Shown: positions 33,042-41,807, counted from the first letter of the stretch. The stretch is 64,000 nucleotides of DNA from Desulfitobacterium sp038181555 (GCF_038181555.1 NZ_JBBWUA010000014.1:12523-76522), one strand, 5' to 3'. Translations and numbers: made by a program. Notes: a model not told the origin generated them from the letters alone.

Positions 33042-33640
33042 TTGAGCTATGGAGCGCTATTCTAGTGCGTGAAATGACAGTCGAAGGCGGGCCTAATAAT
33101 CCGCTAAGGGCATACCGATGAAGTTCCTGGTGGTGGCTTTCGACGCCCAGTCGAGGGTTGCTGCTGGGGGTTAAGGTTGAGGGGGATCCGCAATGGCATG
33201 CGGGCGATACCCTCTTCCGTGGAGGCCTAAGTTCGTGGCTGAGTTTTTGGTTACGGCTTGGGGTATGAACCTGCATTAGGAAGGAACTTAGTGCAGTGTA
33301 GCCTGCCTTGAGGTGGAGAAGTTGGGAGGGCTAAAGGGGCTTCTGCTCATTGGCCGATGGGCTTGAGTCTGCCTGAAATTCTTTTCTGCAAAAGAGGCTA
33401 AGCTGTCATGGGCCGTTAAGGAAAACTTCTAGAGCGAAAACTAACGAGGATTAAAGTGCGTTCTTAGTGGCGATCAAGTGCTAGTTTGGGCGACATTCTA
33501 GGCTGAGGGAAAGGGGAAACCGCCTTTACAGGAAACTGGAGGAACTCAGTGGGAAAACCTACTCGACCTATGGCGCAATATTTATTCGTCTGTGTCCTAA
33601 AGCTCAAAGATAAACACCTCTCGTGAGAGAGGTGTTTTTT
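33042..33640 (+). ncRNA. Large structured non-coding RNA of ~600 nt (OLE RNA candidate)
   Basis: The stretch has no convincing protein frame, is GC-richer than its flanks, and is bounded by a consensus promoter and an intrinsic terminator. The ends pair: TTTGAGCT (33041-33048) with AGCTCAAA (33600-33607). Internal helices include GTCGAA/TTCGAC (33080/33139), GCGG/CCGC (33087/33101), GAGGGT/ACCCTC (33153/33208), CCGCA/TGCGG (33188/33199) and TAAGTTC/GAACTTA (33228/33284). Size and architecture match the OLE class (average about 600 nt) known from anaerobic and extremophilic Firmicutes. I could not verify the consensus, and no OapA-like gene is adjacent. RNase P and tmRNA signatures are absent. 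Confidence 0.7.
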
Positions 33641-33643
33641 TTT
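33612..33643 (+). terminator. Intrinsic terminator of the large RNA
   Basis: AAACACCTCTC-GTGA-GAGAGGTGTTT (33612-33637) followed by a continuous T run to 33643. Confidence 0.92.
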
Positions 33644-33657
33644 CGTTTAATTTGTTT

Positions 33658-33813
33658 TTAATAGGGGACCCAAGGCACAAGTCGATGTTTTTTACATTCT
33701 CCTCCCGGTTCGGCAGGTGTCTGATTATGAATGTACAGATCCGTCTTTTGACATTTTTTAGTCCGCTTGTAATAGCATTGACGACAGAGTTCGACGCGGT
33801 AATTGAGAATCAT
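33658..33813 (-). CDS. Small cysteine-rich protein coupled to uvrC (51 aa)
   Basis: On the minus strand this frame begins at ATG 33813, whose bases overlap the uvrC stop as ATGA, and ends at TAA 33658. The product is basic and contains CRQC (10-13) with further Cys21 and Cys40, suggesting a small zinc-binding knuckle. No family is recognised. Four-base overlap with uvrC points to translational coupling. It ends 15 bp from the terminator of the converging large RNA. Confidence 0.6.
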   Translation of the reverse strand: MILNYRVELCRQCYYKRTKKCQKTDLYIHNQTPAEPGGECKKHRLVPWVPY

Positions 33814-35576
33814 GGCTTGACTCCTTTGTCATTGAAGTGTGTATAGATGGCGGTAGCAGCTGGAGAAGGAAGACCAGCCTTCTGAAGATCCTCGAGGGTG
33901 GCTGTGCGGATGTTGTCTATGGATTTGAAATGTCGCAAAAGTTGTTGCCTTCTCTTCTGCCCGACACCAGGTATTCCATCAAGCTCAGAGAGCATCATGT
34001 TTTTGGTACGTTGTTGTCGATGGAAGGTAATCGCAAAACGATGGACTTCATTTTGAATTCGTTCTAAGAGACGGAAGCCGGCTGACCGTCGTTCGAAAGA
34101 ATGGGGAAAGCCCTCGGAGTCCATGAGAGCTGAGGTCTGATGTCGATCGTTTTTGACCATACCCGCTACATGAATATCAGCCTTCAAGGCAGCTAGGGCA
34201 TCTTTAGCCGCATTAATCTGGCCCTTACCTCCATCCACAAGAATAAGATCTGGGAGGGGAAGGTTTTCTTGGAGGAGGCGTTTATAGCGTCGCTCAATCA
34301 CTTGGTGCATGGAGGCTGTATCATCCATATTGGGCATGGGCTGTATTTTGAACTTGCGGTATTGACTGCGATTCGGCTTTCCCTCGCTAAACTGTATCAT
34401 TCCGGCAACACTATGAGCTCCGGCAATATTGGATATATCGAAGGATTCAATGATTTGCGGGGAGGGTATATTTAAAGCGTTTCCGATTTCCTCTAGTGCT
34501 TGGGTGCATTCTTCCAAATCTCGGATTTCGATGGAGATCTGTTCGTGTAAAGTGGTTTGGGCGTTTTCCATGGCCATCTGGACTAGATCACGTTTTTGTC
34601 CCTTTTGGGGTACGACCATAGGAAAAAGCTTACCTAATGCGCTGAGATCTAGCGGAGGTAAGAGTATTTCTTGAGGAATGGTGGAGCTTTCGGTGTAGAA
34701 CTGAGCTAAAAAAGAAATAAAGGCCTCTTCAGGTTCTTCATAATAGGGAAAGATAAAAATATCTCGGGAGAGGAGCTTGCCTTGGCGTAAGTAAAAGATC
34801 TGGATGCATATTTGATCGCGGGAAAAAGCATATCCAACCACATCCCGATCCACAAAGTCGTTGAGGGTGATGTTTTGTTTTTCTCCGACTTTCTTTAGAT
34901 CTTCGATCAGGTCCCTGTATTCTTGAGCTCGTTCAAATTCTAGATTTTCTGCAGCCTGAATCATTTTGGACTGTAAGGCTTTAAGGATGGCCCCCTGATC
35001 CCCCTTGAGAAAGGTGGCAGCTTCCTTACGGATATCCTCATAGGCCGCTCGGGGCACATTTTGAGTGCAGGGCCCCAGACATTGACCAAGATGATAATAA
35101 AGACAGGGCTTGTTTGGTATCTGACGACATTTGCGAAAAGGAAAAAGACGATTCAGCAAGCGGGCCGCTTCCTTGGCTGCTGTCGCGTTAGGATAGGGTC
35201 CATAATATTTCCCTGCTCCTTTTTTTACCTGCCGGGTCACTAAGATACGTGGATGATCTTCATCGGTGATCGTGATAAAAGGGTAGGTTTTATCATCTCG
35301 CAATGAAATATTATACTTAGGATTATGTTTTTTAATTAAATTGCATTCTAAAAGTAAGGCCTCTACTTCTGAATCCGTAAGAATAGTTTCAAAGTCTGCT
35401 ATTTGGCTGATCATGAGTTGGGTTTTTCCATTATGGGAACCCGTGAAATAGGAACGGACTCGATTTTTGAGAATCTTGGCTTTACCTACATATATAATTT
35501 CGCCGGAAGCATCTTTCATAAGATAAACTCCCGGTTTGTCCGGTAATAAACTAAGTTTTTCGCGAAGTATCTCCAT
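33810..35576 (-). CDS. uvrC: UvrABC system protein C
   Basis: This 588-residue subunit makes both incisions of nucleotide-excision repair. It has the GIY-YIG domain with LPDKPGVYLMKDASGEIIYVGKA (8-30), a UVR motif (about 200-235), the RNase H-like endonuclease core with ESFDISN and LILVDGGKGQIN, and a C-terminal helix-hairpin-helix ending in LDGIPGVGQKRRQQLL. ATG 35576 follows GAGGTG; three extra codons from GTG 35585 are unlikely. No LexA box was seen upstream. A 51-residue protein is coupled downstream. Confidence 0.96.
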   Translation of the reverse strand: MEILREKLSLLPDKPGVYLMKDASGEIIYVGKAKILKNRVRSYFTGSHNGKTQLMISQIADFETILTDSEVEALLLECNLIKKHNPKYNISLRDDKTYPFITITDEDHPRILVTRQVKKGAGKYYGPYPNATAAKEAARLLNRLFPFRKCRQIPNKPCLYYHLGQCLGPCTQNVPRAAYEDIRKEAATFLKGDQGAILKALQSKMIQAAENLEFERAQEYRDLIEDLKKVGEKQNITLNDFVDRDVVGYAFSRDQICIQIFYLRQGKLLSRDIFIFPYYEEPEEAFISFLAQFYTESSTIPQEILLPPLDLSALGKLFPMVVPQKGQKRDLVQMAMENAQTTLHEQISIEIRDLEECTQALEEIGNALNIPSPQIIESFDISNIAGAHSVAGMIQFSEGKPNRSQYRKFKIQPMPNMDDTASMHQVIERRYKRLLQENLPLPDLILVDGGKGQINAAKDALAALKADIHVAGMVKNDRHQTSALMDSEGFPHSFERRSAGFRLLERIQNEVHRFAITFHRQQRTKNMMLSELDGIPGVGQKRRQQLLRHFKSIDNIRTATLEDLQKAGLPSPAATAIYTHFNDKGVKP

Positions 35577-35785
35577 CTTGCACACCTCGGTATTATTCTA
35601 GACGGAGATGAAGAGTTATGCAAGTTATCGGGAGGGAATAAGTTAAATTCGCGTTTATTTCAAGGGTAAGTGCAAAGACTTTTGCTAACGTCTTGTTATG
35701 GACAAACATATCGGACATCTTTCATTAGTATAATTACTTATAGGATCTCATAGGATCTCACCACTGGGATAGAGGAGGGGTTCAG

Positions 35786-36349
35786 TTGTCAAATTCATGG
35801 GGGCGGCCACCGCGCAATGATATCTGGCAGGATTTACAGGCATTGGCCTTTTGGGTATTGCTCATAGGGGTAGGTGCCTATATCATTTTCCCGAATTTCT
35901 TTAGTGATGTCTATGCACGCCTTACTGACCCAGCAGCACAGCTGGTTGACTCTTCTACAGGATCCTATGATCCGAATAATAATGAGGATAGTATCTATGA
36001 TTCCAATACGAATATAGACAATACCTATCCTGATACATCATCAGGTTATCTGTATTCCACGGGAGATTCGAGCCTCGGCTCTCCGGCCTCGTCTCTATAT
36101 CTTGGCAATGAAGTGTCTACGGGTTATTGGATACTTTTTGTAGCTGATGGAGAGTTTAAGCAGCTGGCAGTTGCCAGCGAGGCCTATACCTTTCTATTGC
36201 GCTTAATTGAAAATGATCAGTCTAGTGGCGGCAAGAAAACGGTAATTATGGTTGCTAATGGCCAGCTTCGGAAGTTTTCCGTTGCCGATGAAATCTATCA
36301 AATTGTGGTCAATATGGCTGCTATTGACACACGAGCAAAACTTGGTTAA
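35786..36349 (+). CDS. Hypothetical membrane-anchored protein with disordered Asn/Asp/Ser linker
   Basis: This 187-residue protein is not recognised. One hydrophobic span (about 20-38) follows a WGRPPRNDIWQDL N-terminus. A linker of about 60 residues rich in Asn, Asp, Ser and Tyr comes next, then a small folded module (about 110-187) with two similar WILFVADGEFKQLAVASEAY / VIMVANGQLRKFSVADEIY units. The two units look like an internal duplication. AGGAGGGG seven bases upstream supports the TTG start. A direct repeat ATAGGATCTC lies at about 35740-35759. Confidence 0.6.
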   Translation: MSNSWGRPPRNDIWQDLQALAFWVLLIGVGAYIIFPNFFSDVYARLTDPAAQLVDSSTGSYDPNNNEDSIYDSNTNIDNTYPDTSSGYLYSTGDSSLGSPASSLYLGNEVSTGYWILFVADGEFKQLAVASEAYTFLLRLIENDQSSGGKKTVIMVANGQLRKFSVADEIYQIVVNMAAIDTRAKLG

Positions 36350-36363
36350 GGGATTTCTGAGCA

Positions 36364-36807
36364 TTAACTATAGAGGAGCTTCGCTCCAGCTGCAAAGAGA
36401 ATGAGTCCGAGCAATTGCCAAGGATTCCAAGCTAGACGCTCAGCACCGAATAGACCGAGATGATCGATGATAAGAGCGGCGCCCACCTGACCAATGATAA
36501 TGGCTGTTGTAGCGTTACACACTCCAATCTTGGGAATACTTAGGGCCACTAGCCCAACAATAACGACACTAAGAACTCCGCCAAGGTAAAGATACCATGG
36601 TATGGAAAGCCAGTTATATTCTAAAAATGGGACCCGAGTAATGAAGACTGCAATTAATGCCAAGACAGTTCCGATGATATGAACGACCAAGGTAGTGGCT
36701 AAAATTGAGGTTTTTTGATAGAGTTCAGAATTTAATGTGCCTTGAACCGCCATAGTGATGCCAGAGATGGCAGCGATCACAGCGGGAAGAGATAAAAATT
36801 TATTCAT
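36364..36807 (-). CDS. DMT-family transporter, YdcZ/DUF606 type
   Basis: This 147-residue protein has five hydrophobic helices and the family sequence ISGITMAVQGTLNSEL at the N-terminus, with WYLYLGGVLSVVIV and GQVGAALIIDHLGLFG later. DUF606 proteins are half-size drug/metabolite transporters that often act in pairs; no partner is adjacent. The substrate is unknown. The gene ends 15 bp from the convergent 35786 gene; AGGAGG lies before its ATG. Confidence 0.88.
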   Translation of the reverse strand: MNKFLSLPAVIAAISGITMAVQGTLNSELYQKTSILATTLVVHIIGTVLALIAVFITRVPFLEYNWLSIPWYLYLGGVLSVVIVGLVALSIPKIGVCNATTAIIIGQVGAALIIDHLGLFGAERLAWNPWQLLGLILFAAGAKLLYS

Positions 36808-36936
36808 GAAAACCTCCTAATATAAATATTGATTGAATTGGTCAAGTTCTCCAACTTCGACAAGAAGTAGTTCGTATTTCCAATGTAGCTCAAGGGAAAA
36901 ATGAAATTGTAGAAATAATTGAAAAGAGGTGGCGTC

Positions 36937-37308
36937 GTGGAAATTGATTACAACTTAGTCCAACGGGCCCAGATGCTACTAACGCTTGATCATCCACTTT
37001 CACAAGTGCGGGATATCTTGCTGTGCGAGGGATATCCTCAAGATCAAGTGGTTGAATTAATAGATGCTACTGAAGAAGTGCTGAATTACCTTGTGCCTCC
37101 TGAATATGATGAAAACAAAATAGGGATTGACATACTTAGGCCTGGTGAAAAAACGGAGGGAAGAAAACCCGGGGTGGATATTTTAATCGATAAACATTCG
37201 GGTAAACTGAGCTTGATGACTCCGCAATTTCAAGAAACTTGGAAGGTCGCGAACGAAGTGCGTAAGGCCATAAGACATCAAAGATCCGTTGGACGATATT
37301 ACCATTAG
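36937..37308 (+). CDS. Hypothetical protein
   Basis: This 123-residue acidic-then-basic protein has no recognised family. The N-terminal half is predicted helical with a HPLSQVRDILLCEGYPQDQ segment that resembles a UBA-like or small DNA/RNA-binding helix bundle. GTG 36937 is chosen because AGAGGTGG ends four bases before it; a TTG at 36919 precedes that ribosome site. A terminator follows. Confidence 0.6.
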   Translation: MEIDYNLVQRAQMLLTLDHPLSQVRDILLCEGYPQDQVVELIDATEEVLNYLVPPEYDENKIGIDILRPGEKTEGRKPGVDILIDKHSGKLSLMTPQFQETWKVANEVRKAIRHQRSVGRYYH

Positions 37309-37319
37309 TTTTCTTAATT

Positions 37320-37350
37320 AAAGGCGGGCAATGAGGCTACGCCTTTTTTT
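37320..37350 (+). terminator. Terminator after the 36937 gene
   Basis: AAAGGCG (37320-37326) pairs with CGCCTTT (37340-37346) and runs into a T tract. Confidence 0.85.
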
Positions 37351-37514
37351 TATGTATCAGAACGTATAGGTTATAATTCACGTATAGGTTTTAAGCCGTA
37401 GATAGTGTTATTGTTTTCTGGAACTCTATAAATTATGTTATAATTTTTAATTGACGCAAGTAAAGTTATCGACGGATAGAATCAATGTTTCACTGATGGA
37501 GGTAAGAGCGGCAG

Positions 37515-38780
37515 ATGGCAGGCTTACAAGAAAATTCATATATATATCGAGCATTTCCAGCCTTAACCCATTCCTCATTCCGCTGGTTTTGGGGAGGCCA
37601 AATCATATCACTAGTCGGAACTTGGACACAAAATATTGGGCAAGTGTGGCTGGTTTTGCAGTTGACCAATTCGCCTTTTTTACTCGGCTTGGTCTCGGCA
37701 ATGCAATTCATACCGACCATGCTGTTTTCTCTTCAGGCTGGAGCTTGGATTGACCGACTACCTAAACGCAATGTCCTGATTGTGACCCAGAGTATATTCA
37801 TGGTTTTAGCATTTACCTTGGCTATTTTAGTTGGCACTGGAGCTATACAATATTGGATGCTTATCACCATGGCTTTTATTCTTGGAATCGCGAATACTTT
37901 TGATATCCCGGCCCGCCAAGCTTTTATTATTGAATTAGTAGGGAGAGAGCATTTGGCTAATGGAATTGCATTGAACTCAGCAATTTTTAATGGGGCTCGC
38001 CTCATCGGTCCGGCCATTGCGGGAATTATCATGGGTTTCTGGGGGCCCATGTGGTGCTTCTTAATCAATGGATTTAGTTTTATTGGCGTGTTGGGGATTT
38101 TGATTTTCGTTCAAGCGATACCTCATGGCGAAGGAATTATGCCTAAGCATAAATCCTTAAAAGGTGATATTTTTGATGGTTTGAGCTATATAAGAAGAAC
38201 TCCGCGCATTCTAGTGATCATGATAATGATGGGATTTTTGAGTGCCATCGCTATGAATTTTAATGTACTGGTACCAGTGCTTGCCAAAATTGATTTACAG
38301 GAAGAGGCTTTGGGATACGGACTTTTGATGAGCTCTTTAGGGTTTGGAGCCCTCGTTGGAGCCTTAACAGTTGCCATTAGGAGTGCCGAAGGTCCACAAC
38401 CCCGTTTGCTTCTGGTAGGTGCCTTCGGCTTGGGGATTTTCAATATTATAGTTGGCTTACAGAATACATATTTCAGCAGCGCGTTGTTTCTTGTCTTCTT
38501 AGGCTGGTCAATGATCGTTTTTTCTGCTTCCGCTAATTCACTTATTCAAATAGCTGTGGATGGACCCTATCGGGGAAGAGTTATGAGTGCCTATAACCTT
38601 GTTTTTGGTGGTATGATCCCTGTAGGCAGTCTTTATGCCGGAACATTGTCGGATTTCTGGGGAGCAAAAGTAACCTTTGTCATAAGCGGAATTCTCACTT
38701 CAATATTTATGCTGGGGATAGTTTTTTTACTTAGGCATCTTCGAAAGGGTGAACATCATGAAAATAGCGGTTATGTCTGA
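37515..38780 (+). CDS. Major facilitator superfamily transporter
   Basis: This 421-residue MFS carrier has twelve predicted spans and resembles the EntS/DUF894-like exporter group: FRWFWGGQIISLVGTWTQNIGQVWL at the N-terminus, the motif A-like GAWIDRLPKRNVL between helices 2 and 3, and PARQAFIIELV in the next loop. It is likely an efflux pump; the substrate is unknown. Its end overlaps the phosphodiesterase gene by 23 bp, so the two are coupled, and DUF2103-like and FliK-like genes follow closely. Confidence 0.9.
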   Translation: MAGLQENSYIYRAFPALTHSSFRWFWGGQIISLVGTWTQNIGQVWLVLQLTNSPFLLGLVSAMQFIPTMLFSLQAGAWIDRLPKRNVLIVTQSIFMVLAFTLAILVGTGAIQYWMLITMAFILGIANTFDIPARQAFIIELVGREHLANGIALNSAIFNGARLIGPAIAGIIMGFWGPMWCFLINGFSFIGVLGILIFVQAIPHGEGIMPKHKSLKGDIFDGLSYIRRTPRILVIMIMMGFLSAIAMNFNVLVPVLAKIDLQEEALGYGLLMSSLGFGALVGALTVAIRSAEGPQPRLLLVGAFGLGIFNIIVGLQNTYFSSALFLVFLGWSMIVFSASANSLIQIAVDGPYRGRVMSAYNLVFGGMIPVGSLYAGTLSDFWGAKVTFVISGILTSIFMLGIVFLLRHLRKGEHHENSGYV

Positions 38781-39252
38781 TACACATTTACGCGAGGGGA
38801 AATCTTTACCGAAGTGGGTTTGGGAGCAGATTGAAGGAGTAGATTTAATTATCCACGCAGGTGATGTGATAAACGCTGGTCTTTTAACAGATTTGGAACA
38901 GGTTGCTCCACTAGAAGCAGTACAAGGAAATTGCGATGGTTGGGAATTAGCTCACTTACCGCAGCGAAAAATAGTTACCTGCGGGGAGGTAAAAATAGGT
39001 TTGACCCATGGTGCTGTAGGATCGGGACGCACAACTACCGAAAGAGCCATAAGAAATTTTGAGCATGATCAGGTAGATCTAATTATCTTTGGTCATAGCC
39101 ACGAACCTTATCTAGAAAAACACGGTCCACTACTTTTGTTTAACCCGGGATCTCCTACGGATAAAAGGCGGCAGGCTAGCTATTCGATGGGAATTATTGA
39201 TATTGAGGGCAAGGAAATAATTGCTCAGCATATTTTTTCTGAATCAAGGTGA
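38758..39252 (+). CDS. YfcE/MJ0936-type metallophosphoesterase
   Basis: This 164-residue calcineurin-like phosphodiesterase has all metal motifs: MSDTHL (Asp8, His10), HAGDV, GNCDGW, THGA and FGHSHEP, with NPGSPTDKR at the end. The family hydrolyses phosphodiesters; physiological substrates are uncertain. ATG 38758 lies five bases after AAGGGTGA and within the end of the MFS gene. Confidence 0.93.
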   Translation: MKIAVMSDTHLREGKSLPKWVWEQIEGVDLIIHAGDVINAGLLTDLEQVAPLEAVQGNCDGWELAHLPQRKIVTCGEVKIGLTHGAVGSGRTTTERAIRNFEHDQVDLIIFGHSHEPYLEKHGPLLLFNPGSPTDKRRQASYSMGIIDIEGKEIIAQHIFSESR

Positions 39253-39256
39253 ATAG

Positions 39257-39841
39257 ATGAAGCATCGGCGAAATAAAGTCAAGCGGGAACATGGGATCAT
39301 TCAAGATGCCTTGGGTTGGCTAGAAGAACTAAGCCAAAACCCGCAAATTTCCGATATAATACCTGGAGTAATACAAGTTAACCGCTCTCCAGAACGCGGA
39401 ATCGTTTACAAATACGAAACACAAACGGGCTGTAAAATTCTCCTGAAAAGCAATGGGTCGATTCAAGAAGCCTTCGTTGTCACTCAGGAACCAGAATTTG
39501 TTCGTCAGTGGGTGGAAGCGCAATTCCCTTTCGATAGCAAATCGTCAAGCGATCAACAAGAGACGGCAGATGGCAAAAAGATTTCTTTAGCTAAGGAAAA
39601 ACAAGGTGAGCGTAAAGTAAAGCAGCGACCAAGGAAAGAGGCGGTACCTGACAAGAGTTCCTTCAACAAGAATAACCAGCATTCGAAAAGGTCTTCTTTA
39701 TCTGAAAAAAGGATCGAGAGGATATATAGGAACACTGAAGATTTCGAAGAAAATTTAGGGAGAAGAATAGATGCTAAAGCGTACCAGGCCTTAAAGGCAT
39801 TGCAGAAGGATCTGAAAATGAACAAGGGTAAAAAGAATTAG
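39257..39841 (+). CDS. DUF2103-like protein with basic tail
   Basis: This 194-residue protein has an N-terminal domain of about 95 residues with KHRRNKVKREHGI, IIPGVIQVN and TGCKILLKSNGSIQEAFVV. I associate these with DUF2103, a predicted metal-binding family. The remainder is Lys/Ser-rich and probably disordered before a final helix. It begins 4 bp after the phosphodiesterase stop, so it is part of that operon. Function unknown. Confidence 0.6.
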   Translation: MKHRRNKVKREHGIIQDALGWLEELSQNPQISDIIPGVIQVNRSPERGIVYKYETQTGCKILLKSNGSIQEAFVVTQEPEFVRQWVEAQFPFDSKSSSDQQETADGKKISLAKEKQGERKVKQRPRKEAVPDKSSFNKNNQHSKRSSLSEKRIERIYRNTEDFEENLGRRIDAKAYQALKALQKDLKMNKGKKN

Positions 39842-39862
39842 TACATATGGGAGTGGGATAAT

Positions 39863-41437
39863 TTGGAGCTACAGGGCTTGGGGTCAATTAATTTACCCAT
39901 AAAAAATACCGGACTTCAACCGGGGCAGAGATTCCTTGTGGAAGTTATTCAGAAGGATCCTAGTGGGAAGGCTCAAATCCGTCTTGCAGGACAAGTGATC
40001 CCTGCCCTGCTGGAGATATCCGTCGAACCTGGAGGGAAGTTCTGGGCTTCAATCCAAAAAATTGATGAAAACGGAATTGTACTTGTTCGCGATAATAGTA
40101 ATTACCCTAGTAAAGATATGCCCATAGATTCCCAAAGACTGGAGCGGTTGTATCTTGAGTTTGCTTCACCAAAGGGAAAATCTTTATCCAATTTATTAAG
40201 TGCAGTTCTAACCGATAGTAAAGGCGCTCAAGTGCCAGCAGACAGCAAGGGCACAACAGTAGTTACGGATGGCAAGGGCGCCCCGGTAGTGACCGATGGC
40301 GAGGGCACACCAGTGGTGACGGATGGCAAGGGCACACCAGTGGTGACGGATGGCAAGGGCACACCAGTGGTGACGGATGGCAAGGGTGCACCAGTGGTGA
40401 CGGATGGCAAGGGTGCACCAGTAGTGACGGATGGCAAGGGCACACCAGTGGTGACGGATGGCAAGGGTGCTCCAGTGGTGACCGATGGCAAGAGCGCCCC
40501 GGTGGTGACGGATGGCAAGGGTGCACCGGTGGTCACGGATGGCAAGGGCGCCCCGGTGGTGACAGACGGTAAAGGTGCACCAGTAACGACAGACAGTAAG
40601 AGCACATCTGTGCCCATTGACGGTAAGAGTGCACCGGTGCCTATAGATGTAAAGGGTACACCGGCGGTTATCGATGGGAAGGGTCTGCCAAGCAATGCAG
40701 GCATTCAAGAGGCTTCTAATGACGAGCTATTCAATCTTTCTGGAAAAGAAATGATAGCCTCTTTTATAAATAATAATGTTCCCCAGTGGTCGAATCTTGG
40801 CACAGATGGCTTTCTGCAGCTTTTTATGCTATTTAAGGGTTTGGGCTTAGATTATGAACGGAGACTTAAAAATATTGAGACCATGAAAGACGGGGATGTC
40901 CAGAATTTACAAATAGAGCTAAAAAAGAGCCTTAAGGGTATCATACTTTCATTGTTAAATAGTAGTGAGTCTACCGGAAATGAGAAATCCCTCTTTTCCA
41001 GTCTTCTGGAGCGCTTAACAGGTCAGCAAATCCTCTTGCAAGCAGGTAACCCTGACGCACCTTTTTATCTTATGGAAATACCTCTGCAATCAGAGGGGGA
41101 GCTATATACTCAGACTCTAGCCTTTAAAGCTTCGCGGAAGGGCAAAAAAATAGACCTCGATCATTGCCGTTTAGCCCTTCATGCCGAAACCCCTACCTTA
41201 GGTGAGCTTGGGCTAGAAGGATGGCTGTATGAAGGCCAATTGACACTTAAGCTTTTAAGCGAAAAACACGAAAAGCTACAGACTTTAATTGAGGAAAATT
41301 ACGAGCCGACCCGTACCATTTTTCACCAAATGGGAATTACCCTTCACCCCATCGGTGTAGGGCAGCTCAAGACTGCGGAAGAATTCCATCGCTTTCTAAA
41401 AGGAGAATTGCGTGAAGGGGTGAACTATCAGGTATGA
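39863..41437 (+). CDS. FliK-like/YlqG-type protein with 12 VVTDGKGAP repeats
   Basis: This 524-residue protein starts with a small folded region (1-95), then a low-complexity stretch that includes twelve 9-residue repeats (about 133-240). Its C-terminal domain (about 390-510) resembles the Flg_hook domain of FliK (ETPTLGELGLEGWLYEGQLTLKL). The next gene codes an FlhB C-terminal-like protein, the same pairing as ylqG-ylqH in B. subtilis. No other flagellar genes are near, so a ruler-type role in secretion is inference. TTG 39863 is used as start after GGGAGTGGG. It overlaps the next gene by four bases. Confidence 0.65.
   Translation: MELQGLGSINLPIKNTGLQPGQRFLVEVIQKDPSGKAQIRLAGQVIPALLEISVEPGGKFWASIQKIDENGIVLVRDNSNYPSKDMPIDSQRLERLYLEFASPKGKSLSNLLSAVLTDSKGAQVPADSKGTTVVTDGKGAPVVTDGEGTPVVTDGKGTPVVTDGKGTPVVTDGKGAPVVTDGKGAPVVTDGKGTPVVTDGKGAPVVTDGKSAPVVTDGKGAPVVTDGKGAPVVTDGKGAPVTTDSKSTSVPIDGKSAPVPIDVKGTPAVIDGKGLPSNAGIQEASNDELFNLSGKEMIASFINNNVPQWSNLGTDGFLQLFMLFKGLGLDYERRLKNIETMKDGDVQNLQIELKKSLKGIILSLLNSSESTGNEKSLFSSLLERLTGQQILLQAGNPDAPFYLMEIPLQSEGELYTQTLAFKASRKGKKIDLDHCRLALHAETPTLGELGLEGWLYEGQLTLKLLSEKHEKLQTLIEENYEPTRTIFHQMGITLHPIGVGQLKTAEEFHRFLKGELREGVNYQV
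40259..40582 (+). repeat. Twelve tandem 27-bp repeats (VVTDGKGAP)
   Basis: Twelve head-to-tail 27-bp units code VVTDGKG[AT]P with only scattered third-base and A/T changes. Their near identity (for example GTGGTGACGGATGGCAAGGG) suggests recent expansion and likely length variation between strains. Confidence 0.95.
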
Positions 41438-41733
41438 AAGAAAAAGCCGCTGCCCTGGCTTATGACCATGTTGGAGCCCCAAAAGTCGTAGCGAAAGGCT
41501 CCGGGGAAGTAGCTCGCAAAATTATTGAGCAAGCCATTGAATATGGAATACCCATTCAAAAAGATGAGATTTTAATTGAGACCCTTATGAAAGTGGAGTA
41601 TGGGGAAGAGATACCACCTCAGCTCTATCAAGTTGTAGCTGAGCTCTTAGCTTTTATCTACCGTCTTGACAAGCTGGCCATGAAATCAGCAGCCCAGAAG
41701 GTTAATAGCAATGCTCCCATAGGTGAAGTATAA
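41434..41733 (+). CDS. FlhB C-terminal-domain-like protein (YlqH type)
   Basis: This 99-residue protein matches the cytoplasmic autoprotease-like domain of FlhB/YscU: AAALAYDHVGAPKVVAKGSGEVARKI, then a helix with IPIQKDEILIETLMKVEYGEEIPPQLYQVVAELLAFIYRL. The NPTH cleavage site of FlhB is replaced by a GAPKV segment, as in stand-alone YlqH proteins. It starts four bases before the FliK-like stop (ATGA), indicating coupling and probable partnership. Confidence 0.88.
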   Translation: MKEKAAALAYDHVGAPKVVAKGSGEVARKIIEQAIEYGIPIQKDEILIETLMKVEYGEEIPPQLYQVVAELLAFIYRLDKLAMKSAAQKVNSNAPIGEV

Positions 41734-41734
41734 G

Positions 41735-41782
41735 TATATAAAGGCGTTCAAACATTACCAACTGTTTGAACGCCTTTATATA
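41735..41782 (+). terminator. 19-bp perfect bidirectional terminator
   Basis: Arms 41735-41753 and 41764-41782 (core AAAGGCGTTCAAAC) are perfectly complementary. It separates ylqH-like and a convergent gene. Confidence 0.88.
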
Positions 41783-41807
41783 TGCGATGAATTGCTTGAA
41801 AGTAGAT

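Noticed and set aside
33042..33640. RNase P RNA, tmRNA or group II intron
   Set aside because: No GAGGAAAGTCC/ACAGAA core, no tag frame or tRNA-like end. The GTGCG at 33065 lacks a domain V and intron boundaries.
40208..40708. Three long minus-strand frames over the 27-bp repeats
   Set aside because: A 27-bp repeat without stops keeps all frames open; only the plus frame has a start, ribosome site and folded flanks.
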